DNA from: Voacanga thouarsii
Taxonomy: Eukaryota; Streptophyta; Magnoliopsida; Gentianales; Apocynaceae
Direction: 5' to 3'
Assembly (NCBI GenBank): GCA_026120185.1
Contig: JANUWF010003367.1
Coordinates: 2,519,228-2,583,227, forward strand
Length of the DNA stretch: 64,000 nt
Below are positions 22,321 to 32,784 of the stretch, in pieces. How positions within the stretch are numbered: position 1 is the stretch's first letter; every line of letters starts with the position of its first letter. Made by a program: the position numbers and the translations under genes. A model generated the notes under the pieces. The model was not told where the DNA came from. It did not search any database and worked only from the letters and a program-made list of their open reading frames with translations.

Positions 22321-24160
22321 AGTGTTTGATGAACAAGAATTTCCATTCAAGAAATGTGCTATTGATACAATCACTTCTTCAAATACAAATTGGATAAGTA
22401 TTTTTTACTCCTGGACTATTATTCTTTTTGCTAATACTAACTCGTCCTTACAAGAATCCATGACCACTGATCCTCCTCTTCCACTACATCCATTGCAGCA
22501 ATCTACCATGTCTGAAGCTGTCCCGACTGCACCACCATCCTTCGCAACGTCCACCTCTGCCTCCACACATGAGCAACTCAACACAGTACAAGATCCAGTT
22601 CTCATCAGCAGTAATACGACTGATACATCATCCTCTCATCTAGCACCCACTATTGCATCTCCACTTCTAGCTCGCCCTAATCCCACTGTCTTATCTTCTG
22701 TTGACCCTAACAATTCCATCGAAGAACCCTTGTCAGAATCCGCCATTGATGAGTCTGATTTACCTGCCTTTGTCCCATCTCACCATCACTCCATGGTCAC
22801 TCGCTCACAAGATGGTATCTACAAACCCAATCCTAAATATGCACTCTTGGCCATTGCTTCCGACATTCCTCGAATTCCCATATCAATCAAATCAGCTCTT
22901 AGGCATGATGGTTGGAAATGCGCCATGGACGAAGAAATACAGGCTCTTCATCAAAATCAAACCTGGAGACTAGTGCTACGTGACTCCTCAATGCATGTCA
23001 TAGGATGCAAATGGGTTCTCAAACCAAAGTTGAAGCCTGATGGTTCTCTTGATCACCTAAAGGCATGCCTCGTTGCCAAGGGATATCACCAAATTGATGG
23101 TGTTGATTACACTGATACGTTTTCACCTGTCATAAATCCCAGCACCATCCGTCTTGTACTCAGTCTTGCTCTTGTTCGTCATTAGGACATTCAACAACTT
23201 GATGTTAAAAATGCTTTCCTTCATGGTGTCCTTACTAAGGATATTTATATGGAACAGTCTCCAGGCATAACTGATCCGAAGTTTCCCAATCATTTTTGCA
23301 AACTTCAACGAGCACTTTACGGTCTGAAACAAGCACCTCGTGCCTGGTTTGATCACTTTAGTACCTTTCTTTTAAAATATGGTTTTCTCTGTTGTCTTGC
23401 AGATGAAGATCCGACTTCATATCGTGCCATTGTTGGTGCTTTACAATACCTTACCTTGACTCGGCCTGAATTAGCCTATAGTGTCAACTTTGTTTCTCAA
23501 TTTATGCATTCTCCCACTCACTCTCATCTTAAGATGGCTAAACACATTATGTGTTATGTCAAAGGAACCATTACCCTTGGTCTGCATCTTACTTCCAGCA
23601 CTATTCTTGATCTTTGTGCTTTTTCAGATTCAGATTGGGCTGGCTGTCCTATAACCCGTCGTTCTACAACAGGTTATTGTACGTTTCTTGGTCAGAATCC
23701 AATCTCCTGGTGTGCCAAGAAACAACATACTGTTTCTCGCTCTAGCACTGAAGTAGAGTATCGGGCCATGGTACACATTGCAGCTGAAGTTACATGGTTA
23801 ACTTATGTTCTGAAAGATCTTCATGTTCCACAATCTCACACTCCCATACTATTCTATGACAATATCAGTGCCTTACATATAACTGTCAATCCCGTTTTTC
23901 ATGCAAGAAGCAAGCACATTGAGTTTGATTATCACTTTGTCTGTGAGAGGGTTGCACTTGGTTTTCTAATCACTCAATATATTCCTACTTCATCTCAGGT
24001 AGCTGACATCTTTACTAATCCTATGTCCAAAGCTATTCTTGCTCTCTATCGTCCCAAACTTCGCCTCCACCCTCGGCTTTGTTTGCAGGGAGATATTAAC
24101 AGCACCAGCTCATCTTTATCCAATTGTCCGAAAGAGCATTCTGAGATTACTTTAGAGTGA
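22321..24160 (+). pseudogene. Copia RT-RNase H with the YVDD segment deleted
   Basis: After a Ser/Thr/Pro-rich linker, RVT_2 (PF07727) begins at KCAMDEEIQALHQNQTW, with GCKWVLKPK, ACLVAKGYHQ, DYTDTFSPV, a stop at 23183, then QQLDVKNAFLHG and LQRALYGLKQAPRAWFDHF. The sequence then jumps from LLKYGFLC (near 23395) directly to ADEDPTSYRAIVGALQYLTL, omitting the YVDD catalytic box and about a hundred residues that belong there. RNase H follows and is open to 24160: SDSDWAGCPITRRSTTGY, SRSSTEVEYRAM, FYDNISALH, HARSKHIEFDYHF. The frame runs into the 3' LTR. RT function is excluded. Confidence 0.85.
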
Positions 24161-24328
24161 TAAGGTTGTTAGGAGTTATAAGATTGAAAGTAATCTCTCA
24201 TCTTATCAAGGAAGAATATATTTTGGTGGATAGATAAATTCAAGTTCAGCTCAATCATTGGTAAAAGTGGTTAATCCAAGCTGATCATTTAGTTGTATCA
24301 GAAGTCTATTAATTTGCTACAATTTGCT

Positions 24329-24385
<57 letters not shown>

Positions 24386-24450
24386 CATGTATCAGATTTT
24401 TTGGATATATGAAAAAAAACTTGCTCACGTTTCCACTTATCAAAAGTCTT
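24094..24450 (+). repeat. 3' LTR of the first copia element
   Basis: Matches the 5' LTR. It is 17 bp longer, mostly because its TA microsatellite (24332-24384) is longer and a small AATTTGCTAC unit is duplicated before it. Confidence 0.8.
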
Positions 24451-25300
24451 CTATTGGGACAGGCCCCAACCTGAAATATTATGCAAATGAACTAGGCATT
24501 CATCTTTTGGCGTAGACCAAATAGGAAAATGGAGAAATATGCAAGTGTAGTAGCAACAGGTGTAGGCCTTCCACCAACAAATTTCAGATTTATGCAAGCA
24601 GTATGTTTCAGTCTCACATTGCTAACTGTTTTGCAAGCAGTATGTTTCAGTCCTTGGATGCCTTAAGTACCGGAGATTACATTCTTTTCCTTGGAATAGC
24701 TTAGCTCTCTATGCATAAGTTGCAGATTAGTCCGACTAAGATTTGGCTCTTTAAGTTACATTGTATTCACCAGCCAGGAGCTACCTCCCAGAAAACTTTT
24801 GATTTATTTGTCGTTGAAATTAATGACAACTCTAAATGTAAGGTCTTTTTTCTGCAAATATCTGGTTTCCAATTTCTTTGCTATCCTGTTTTTCTGAAAT
24901 TGATTTGTTTGACGCTAACTTAACGATTTTCTTTTGTTAATCTTTTTTGACACATCACCAAGATGCCATTGTCACTTTATGTGCTTCATACTTATCGTAA
25001 TAGATAAATGGTTTATGATAGATATTGTTATAGATATCGAAAATGTTTTGCGCATTATAAAGTTTAGCTAATCCATCTTAAGTATGGATATGGCACTAAA
25101 CTGAGGCTTTCCACATTGAACATGCTCAAGTTCGCTCTGAACCAAGAACCCTGCGAAAAGGAACTGACTGAGCACAAGGAAAAGCTTGATGCTGCATGTT
25201 CAGAAAGCAGACGTCTGAGTGAGAAGGTGGGGGTTCACAAGGCCTCTAGGGATTGTTACTTAATTTTAATTAACCTTTGGCCTCCCCTATTAGCCCATTA
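24451..25300. other. DNA between two copia elements with exon-like scraps
   Basis: No assigned gene. The open segment at 25116-25228 (LKFALNQEPCEKELTEHKEK, then LDAACSESRRLSEKV) ends at a GTGGGG donor-like site and has the charged, helical look of a coiled-coil exon. I do not recognise its family. 24540-24620 contains GVGLPPTNFRFMQ in an open stretch. Both could be remnants of a host gene split by the flanking retrotransposons. Confidence 0.3.
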
Positions 25301-25639
25301 GTAAAATTAACGTTTGCTTCGTGCCATTTTAAATGGTCTCCCTATAGGAAGGCTACGTTTTATTGGTTACTAGATTGAGCATCAAAATTTTAATTATTTT
25401 TTAAGTTTAATTCATTCATAATTACCCTATAGGTGATGTGATTGGATTGGAAACTTTATAAAATAAAATAAATTTTGAATATAGGGGTTACACTTAAATC
25501 AAAGACATTATAAGGACTTCCTATAGAATATCCAAATAATATCTATGGTGGCCAAAATATTAATAACACTAAAATTAATATTGCGTTTTGATGCAAGATA
25601 TATTAATTTTAGTGGGATGATCCATACCTAACTATAAGT

Positions 25640-25790
25640 TATATTGTTATCTCCTATAGAGGTGCATATTACTTTGGAGTTTTAGGTTGTGGATCTTGAC
25701 CTAACTATAAGTTACATTGTTACCTCCTATAGAGGTACATGTTACTGTAGAGTTTTAGGTTGTCATATTTTGATAGTAGTTTCTATTTCT
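25640..25790 (+). repeat. Tandem duplication (~62 bp unit, two copies) in the copia leader
   Basis: CCTAACTATAAGTTAYATTG, TCCTATAGAGGT and GAGTTTTAGGTTGT occur twice in tandem. A shorter GATCATGCATCAT duplication follows at 25815-25850. Both lie just upstream of gag. Confidence 0.7.
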
Positions 25791-25896
25791 ACTTAAAATA
25801 TTATCATATTGATCATGCATCATACCATTTTATATTGATCATGCATCATGATATGATAAATGGCTCATATGTTTTATTTTATTTAATTTTAGAAAA

Positions 25897-26736
25897 ATGA
25901 CTTCCAACACTTTATCCCAAATTTTAACAAAGAACCAACTGGTTGGAGAAAACTTTATTGATTGGAAAAGGAACCTCATAATTGTACTCACTGCTGAGAA
26001 GCACAAATATGTGCTAACTAAACCGTGTCCTGCTAAGCCTACTGAACAGTCCACGTGCGAACAAAAGGAGGCTTATGAAAAGTGGTTGAGTTCTGATGAG
26101 ATGGCTCGCTGCTACATTTTGGGATCTATCTCAAATGTGTTGCAGCAGAAACATGAGAACATGACAACCGCTACAGACATCATGAGAAGCCTCCAGCAAA
26201 TGTTTGAGCACAAGGGACATTGGAAGTCACAGTGCCCAGATTACTTAGCTAAACGCAAGCAAGGTACTGGTGAGTTATCCTACATTGAAACTTGTTTAGT
26301 GGTTGATTCTACAAATACTTGGATAGTAGATTCTGGAGCCACTAACCATGTTTGCAATTCATTGCAGGGGTTCAAAGTAACCAGACATCTCAATGAAGGA
26401 GAGCACACTCTAAGGGTTGGCACAGGATCAGTGATATCTGCAAGAGCTGTTGGAGATGTTTATCTTTATTTTGATAATAAACATTTGGTTTTGAAAGATT
26501 GTTATTATGTTCCCGACATTTATCGAAATTTGATTTCGGTTTCTTTGTTATTCAAACAAAAATATTCTGTTAAATTTTATAAATTTTCAGTAGAGATATT
26601 TTTGAATAACTATTTGATATGTCGTGGAAATTTAAATAATGATCTGTATGTTTTGAAACCTATCAACAGTTCATTATATCATACTGAAACTAATAAACGT
26701 ATTAAGTTATCTCCTACTAATGAGACTCTCCTATGA
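25897..26736 (+). pseudogene. Copia gag-protease-GAG-pre-integrase, internally deleted, stop at 26734
   Basis: Opens MTSNTLSQILTKNQLVGENF with the gag pattern W.RNLIIVLTAEKHKYVL and KWLSSDEMARCYILGSIS. After SLQQMFE it jumps to HKGHWKSQCPDYL, the end of a zinc knuckle, so the middle and end of gag and the first cysteines are missing. The protease follows: TWIVDSGATNHVC (D-S-G active site), then LRVGTGS and LKDCYYVPDIYRNLISVS. The frame stops at TGA (26734-26736) where the related sequence at 62235-62528 has TGG (LLWHLRLGH), so this is a single nonsense mutation. It is in phase with the integrase ORF downstream. Confidence 0.82.
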
Positions 26737-26739
26737 CAT

Positions 26740-28065
26740 CTTAGACTTGGTCACATCAATCTAAATAGGATTCAAAAAGTTGTAAAAGAAGGTCCTTTAA
26801 GTGACTTAAAGGTAGAACCTCTTCAAGTTTGCGAATCTTGTTTGGAAGGTAAAATGACCAAAAGATTATTTCCTTCCAAAGGAAATAGAGTAAAGGAAGT
26901 CTTAGAATTAGTGCACTCTGATGTATGTGGACCAATTAGTGTCCAAGCTAGAGGTGGGTATGAGTATTTCATTACTTTTACGGATGATTACTCAAGATAT
27001 GGATATGTTTACCTAATGACTCATAAGTCTGATGCCTTAGAAAAATTCAAAGAATTTAAGGCTGAGACTGAGAAGCAGTTAGGAAAGAACATTAAGACAC
27101 TTCGATCAGATCGAAGTGGAGAATATCTATCCCATGATTTTAGATCTTACTTATCAGAAAATGGGATTTTATCTCAACTAAGTGCACCTAGCACTCCTCA
27201 ACAAAATGGAGTGGCAGAAAGGAGAAACAGGACCTTGTTAGACATGGTCAGAACAATGCTAGGCTTCTCTACACTCAGTACATCCTTTTGGGGGTATGCT
27301 ATACAAACTGCGACATACATATTGAATATGGTTCCATCAAAGTCTGTCCCTAAGACTCCATTGGAATTGTGGAATGGGCGGAAGCCTAATCTGACGCACA
27401 TCCGTATTTGGGGTTGTCCTGCATATGTACTAAAGGGAAAGATGGATAAAATGGAATCACGATCAAATTTATGTCTGTTTGTTGGATATCCAAAAGGAAC
27501 AAGGGGATACTACTTCTATAGTCCTCAAGATAAGAAAATATTCGTAAGCACAAATGCAATTTTCTTAGAGGACAAGTACATAGAAGAACGAGGATCTAAG
27601 AGTAGGGTTATTTTGGAAGAAACCAAGGGACATAATCCCAAGCAAATGGTTACCGAGACCCATACTCAAGATTCACGTGGAGGATTCGTATCTATGCCAC
27701 TTTACATGCCGGATTCCAGTGGGAGAGAAATAGATGTTACACCTTCTATACCCACTGACTCTTCGGGACATAGAGTGGAAGAATCTCCTGCCCCTGTTCA
27801 AAATCCAGTCGTTGAGGAATTAGCAGATCTAATTCCAATCAACGAGGAGGAGGAAAGTCCAATCGTCCAGGAACTTCCACAGCTTAGACGTAGTGGGAGA
27901 GTCATTCGACGTCCCTCTAGATACTTACTCTATGGAGAAGCTTTTCAAGCGATCTCTTTTGAGGAAGAAGAGGATCCCACTACGTATAAAGAAGTCTGTA
28001 GAGGACGTAGACGCAGACCATTGGAAGAGTGCAATGGATTCAGAAATGAAATCCATGTACACTAA
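26740..28065 (+). pseudogene. Copia integrase and linker, frameshifted before RT
   Basis: Follows the nonsense codon in the same frame: HLRLGHINLNRIQK, CESCLEGKMTKR (zinc site), LVHSDVCGPIS (first Asp), TLRSDRSGEYLS (second Asp), PQQNGVAERRNRTLL (Glu) and WGYAIQTATYILN. The C-terminal region has WGCPAYVLKGKMDKMESRS and LFVGYPKGTRGYYFY. A linker ends in LRRSGRVIRRPSRYL, usual before copia RT. The frame leaves the RT frame at about 27990-28000 (TTYKE) and ends at 28065. All three catalytic residues are present. Confidence 0.88.
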
Positions 28066-29551
28066 CTCCGTCTGGGATCTTGTGGACTTGCCTAATGGGG
28101 TAAAACCTATTGGGTGTAAATGGGTCTACAAAAGAAAGAGAGGAGTAGACGAGAAAGTGGAAACTTTCAAAGCTAGATTGGTTGCTAAGGGTTATACCCA
28201 ACGAGAAGGTATTGACTATGAGGAAACCTTCTCGCCTGTGGCCATGCTAAAGTCTATAAGAATCCTCTTATCCATTGCAACTCACTTCGATTATGAAGTA
28301 TGGCAAATGGACGTCAAGACAGCTTTCCTTAATGGAAATATTGACGAATGTATCTACATGGTACAGCTAGATGGTTTTATCCAAGAAGGTCAAGAACAAA
28401 AAGTTTGTAAGCTGAATAGGTCCATATATGGGCTTAAACAAGCATCTAGATCTTGGAATATCAGGTTTGATCAAGCAATTAAAACTTATGGTTTTGATAA
28501 GCATTCTGATGAACCTTGTGTCTATAAGAGAATTATAGATGGTAAGGTGATTTTTCTCATACTGTATGTTGATGACATCCTTCTCATTGGAAATGATGTA
28601 AGAACATTACCATCGGTGAAAAGTTGGTTAGGTAAACAGTTTGATATGAAGGACTTGGGAGAAGCAAGATATGTTCTGGGCATTCAGATCCTTCGGGATA
28701 GAAAGAACAGACAGATAGCTTTATCTCAAGCTTCATATATTGACAAAATACTGACGAGATTTTCTATGCAAAATTCCAAAAAAGGTCAATTGCCTTTCAG
28801 ACATGGAATTCAGTTATCTCAGAAGCATAGTCCTAAAACTCCTAATGAGGTTGAGTACATGAAACGAGTTCCTTATGCATCAGCTGTAAGAAGTCTCATG
28901 TATGCTATGCTTTGTACTCGTCCAGACATTTGTCATGCTATTGGGATGGTCAGTAGATATCAGTCAAACCCAGGACCAGAACATTGGATAGCAATCAAGC
29001 ATATATTCAAGTATCTTCGTAGAACTCGAGGATATATGCTAGTTTACTTAGCTCCAGAATTGGTACCTATAGGTTACACTGATTCTGATTTTCAAGCTGA
29101 TAGAGATCTTCGCAAGTCCACCTCAGGCTCTGTTTTCACCTTATGTGGTGGTGCAGTTGTGTGGAGAAGTATCAGACAATCTTGTATTGCTGACTCTACA
29201 ATGGAAGCTGAATATGTGGTAGCTTGTGAAGCAGCTAAAGAGGCAGTATGGTTGAAAAAGTTCTTGATAGAACTTGAAGTGGTTCCTTCTGCATCTCAAG
29301 CCATTAGTTTGTATTGTGACAACAGTGGTGCAGTGGCAAATGCAAAAGAACCACGCAGCCATCAGCGTGGTAAACACATTGAACGTAAATATCACCTACT
29401 TAGGGAGATTGTTCAACGTGGAGATGTAGAAGTGTGCAAGATTTCTTCTGCTGAAAATCTTGCTGATCCTTTTACTAAAAGTTTACCTGTAAATGTTTTT
29501 GGAAGTCATATAGAAAGTATGGGTATTTCTGACATGTCCCATTTACTCTAG
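27990..29551 (+). CDS. Copia reverse transcriptase-RNase H, open frame
   Basis: Full RVT_2 domain with no internal stop: WKSAMDSEMKSMYTNSVWDL, GCKWVYKRKRG, ARLVAKGYTQREGIDYEETF, QMDVKTAFLNG, LNRSIYGLKQASRSW and the catalytic ILYVDDILLIGN. The RNase H domain has YTDSDFQADRDLRKSTSGSV, STMEAEYVVACEAAKEAVWL, LYCDNSGAVA, RGKHIERKYHLLREIV and ENLADPFTKSLP. The frame is technically open from an ATG at 27893, but the RT-related part starts near 27990, where it overlaps the integrase ORF in another frame. In the ancestor it was one polyprotein with gag and integrase. The preserved YVDD suggests a young insertion. Confidence 0.88.
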
Positions 29552-29567
29552 GACAAGTGGGAGAATT

Positions 29568-30957
29568 TGTTAGAAATGTCCATCGAGTAAATACAATGTT
29601 TGTATTTTTTGAAATTAAATAAAGTATGTTTTTATATATTTGTATGTATAAATTATGTATGAGCCTGTTTGTCCACGAATTATTTAGATATTATAAATCA
29701 AGTGTTTATTTGTTAAACACAGAAAGACTTGATTTATAATTTAGTTCGAAATAAATTATCCGCGATCTAAGATAAATTTGGGCAATTTATTTTGGATGAT
29801 CGTCTTAATTTTATTGAAGTCTGTCTTTGACTTTGGTAATAAAATTAAGGATATATTTTGATATATTGGATGGACCATCAATATTTATTTGTGGAATAGA
29901 CCATACAAATAAAATATTAAAAGATTGTCGTACATAATACCTTAATCCTGAGCAAACAATTATTTATATTTACTAACTTGAAGTTCCTTGAGTTGCCAAA
30001 GAGTGAGATTAACTTGATAATCAATATCTCGACATCTTGGGAATTAAAGTGAAATAAATATGAAATAATTGTTATGCAATATGGAATCCGTCACCTTTAA
30101 TAGGCAAGATCATTTCCTCATGAGTTCTTCTAAGGGACGAGTTAAATCGAGCTCGATAATTCAATAGTGTCTATTGAATTCATTTTGTAAGTGTGACGTG
30201 GTCACATGGTACTCGTCAAATTGAAGATGAGAATTGAGGTTTTGAATGAGGGGCACTCGTGGTTCATACTGCCTCATTCAAAGTATTATATTGATCGACG
30301 GGGGTAATTTGTTGGATCGATCAATTAATGGATATAATTATTGACTCCAATAATTGCGATTAGACTAAGAGTGCAGTTACGTTCTTTTAGTGGAGTGGAA
30401 CGTAATTAATAAATTATTTTTATTGACAAAATAATTTATTGGAGCTTAGTCTAATTGTATCCGATCAGGTCCCTTCAGTGGCTCATAATTATGGGACAAT
30501 AATAAATTATAATTTATTTATAATTTATTAATGAAAATTGCAGAAAACTAAAAATCGTATTTTAGATAGAATAGGATAAGTGGAAATAATTGTATTCAAC
30601 TATACTTTTCTTATTCTATCAGGATTCGTATTATGAGATATAGCCCAATATACATATTAGGATATAACTGTATTTCAGAGATACGTGAGAATCATCGTGG
30701 TGGTCCTCTGGAGTTTTTCTCTCAATTTTTGTGTGAGTCCACCCTCAACAAAGAGAGAAACAAAAATACGATTAACAATTTTCTGGTCCAAGGAGATTAC
30801 ATTGAAGAATATTTGGGGGTCTGGAGCATTACCAGAAGGCCGAAGACTTCAAGAATCGTATTGGTGAAGACGATATCTACAAAGGTATGATTCGTTTCAC
30901 ATATTCTCGAGATTTAATCTGGTTAACACATAAGTATATCGATCCTATTAACTAACA
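29568..30957 (+). repeat. 3' LTR of the second copia element
   Basis: Starts TGTTAGAAATGTCC right after AAGTGGGAGAATT and ends ACTAACA, giving the TGTTAG...CTAACA inverted ends also seen at 36494-38018. Length 1390 bp. It contains the regional small ORFs but no genes. Confidence 0.78.
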
Positions 30958-32442
30958 GTTATCGGCTTAGAAGTGGTTGTGCCTATTTACATTGCATTTA
31001 ACTTGTTCTTTTATTTATGTAAATTTCGTTGTGTATATGTGAAAAATAATACAGATGAGATATAATACAAAATTTTTATTCTTTCTAAGATATATAGTCC
31101 TATCAATATAGAAATTTTAGTTAATACATGGGGCAAAATATACGTGGTGTGAAGTTACCATTACCAACTAGTATATTTTGATTGACAGTTGTATTACATG
31201 CAAAATAATCATAATCAGCCAGTGTATCCAAAGGGAGCATATATAAAGTGCAATTTCCTTGTTTGTCCTAGGCAAGTCTAAGGTTTTGAACATATGTATG
31301 CTTTATGTAGAAGTTATATGTTTTAATCTTAATCAGACATCTTGTGATCGTGGGAAATTACATCCGTTGCTAAAGGATCTGAGGATCCTCCAGTATCTTC
31401 TCAGGATGATGAAGCTAAAAGTCAACTAGCAGCAGAATAGAAGTGTAAAATCACATGCAACCTGAACCTATACAACCGTAAGTTTTGCAAACATTAATTT
31501 TACTTTTTTTTAAGGAGAATAAGTTTCATTTGTACTTTTGAGAGTCTATTGGTGCCTTCTTGGTTCCAGTTATTTGTTTGATGTTATCATTTATGCTACT
31601 CATTATTCTAAACTTGTCCTTTGCAGAGAATGATAATAACTCCACCCCTAATCTTGACCTTGTCAAACCATTTTCTTGGACTATAATCTTCAAGAAACAC
31701 GCAAAAGAATATGAGGTAATTCTTGTATATCAGTGTGTGAAGAGATTGAAATTAGGTAAATTCTTATCTTAATTTTTTTTCTGTCCATAGTGCTGCTTTC
31801 ACTTTTCAAGCCCGATGAGAATATGCTCAGTAAATTAGCGAACTTACATGTATATTGTTGAAATAAGTTGAAACTAATATGGTTTTGTTCCCTAAAAGAT
31901 TTAGTTTAGATATTGTTTAACAATATCAAATTGAAAAGATCTATACGACAATCGACAATCCAACAAAGTGTTCATAGATCCATTGTCGTCGGATTTTAGC
32001 ATTAGCAAAGGCATAAGAAAAATAAAAGGGAAAAAAAGTATATCCTATTAAAATGAAAAAAAAACCTTAAAATTAACCTTCTACTATGGGTTTGATTTAA
32101 AATAGAGTCGTAAAAATAAAATAGTAATGTAAATAAACTGTAAAAAGTAGAGAAATAAAAAAAAATTTATTATTTAGTCATACAAACTGATTTGAACTTA
32201 TTCAAATTATATATTGTTCATTACCTTTGAAAAAACGAATCGTTACATTTATCTTCTGAATAAATGAGTAGTCTAGAAATCGAACTGTTACATCTATATT
32301 TTAAATAAATTGATAACTTCAAAAAATAAATAGCCACTTTTATCTTCTATATTAAATAACAATTTCTCTTGTATATTCTTCTTTTAATATTTTAAAAATA
32401 CCTTGTTGAAAACAATCCTAAGAAAAATTCGGTAGGATAAAA
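30958..32442. other. AT-rich DNA, no assigned gene
   Basis: No feature is established. A short open stretch at ~31368-31439 (AKGSEDPPVSSQDDEAKSQL, then stop) and another at 31560-31772 with a hydrophobic start look exon-like but are unassigned. The rest is AT-rich. Confidence 0.35.
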
Positions 32443-32676
32443 ACTTAGTGTGCCAATTGGCGAATTTAGTCTCTAAACTTTTTTCAATTAGCAAGTTTGT
32501 CTCTAATCTTTATTTTCAATTTTTTTTTTTTGTTCTTCTTCTTTTTTCGAGTAAAATATTTGGTCCTTCTGTTCATCATGTGACGGTCAACGCAAAGTCA
32601 ATGTCTATTTTTAGAAACCAAACTTATTGATCGAAAAAATTTTAGGGTCTAAATTTGCCAATTTACCAAACTTAGT
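32443..32676. mobile_element. MITE with ~68 bp inverted ends
   Basis: The left end ACTTAGTGTGCCAATTGGCG and the reverse complement of the right end (ACTAAGTTTGGTAAATTGGC) match at about 75% over 68 bp. Both continue into an AATTTAGNCYCTAAA motif. Flanks are GATAAAA at 32436-32442 and again at 32677-32683, a 7 bp duplication. The size (234 bp), inverted ends and lack of coding fit a miniature inverted-repeat element. Superfamily is not certain (a 7 bp duplication could be a decayed 8 or 9 bp one). Confidence 0.65.
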
Positions 32677-32784
32677 GATAAAACCTTTTTGTTTTGGAGG
32701 GAACACTAGCGCATTAAAACCCTAACTAAGAAAAACTATGTAGAAAAAATCCTAGTTAGGGAAAAAATACAATGTATATACTCC

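Larger units (their letters stand above)
19688..24450 (+). mobile_element. Ty1/copia LTR retrotransposon, two LTRs, internally deleted
   Basis: Near-identical LTRs (19688-20027, 24094-24450) flank gag-protease-integrase-RT-RNase H in copia order. The primer binding site TGATATCAGAGAC (20030) resembles the complement of initiator Met-tRNA, and the purine tract GCAGGGAGA precedes the 3' LTR. Gag and integrase are broken by stops, and the RT lacks its catalytic segment, so the copy cannot transpose by itself. I could not find a matching 5 bp target duplication. LTR borders are accurate only to a few bases. Confidence 0.88.
25310..30957 (+). mobile_element. Second Ty1/copia retrotransposon, long ORFs, 3' LTR only
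   Basis: A gag-pol region (25897-29551) is followed by a purine tract (AAGTGGGAGA, 29555) and a 1.39 kb LTR starting TGTTAG and ending CTAACA (29568-30957). No matching 5' LTR or primer binding site was found upstream of gag, so the copy seems truncated at its left side and the left border is arbitrary. Coding damage is light: one nonsense codon, one frameshift and a gag deletion. Confidence 0.82.
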
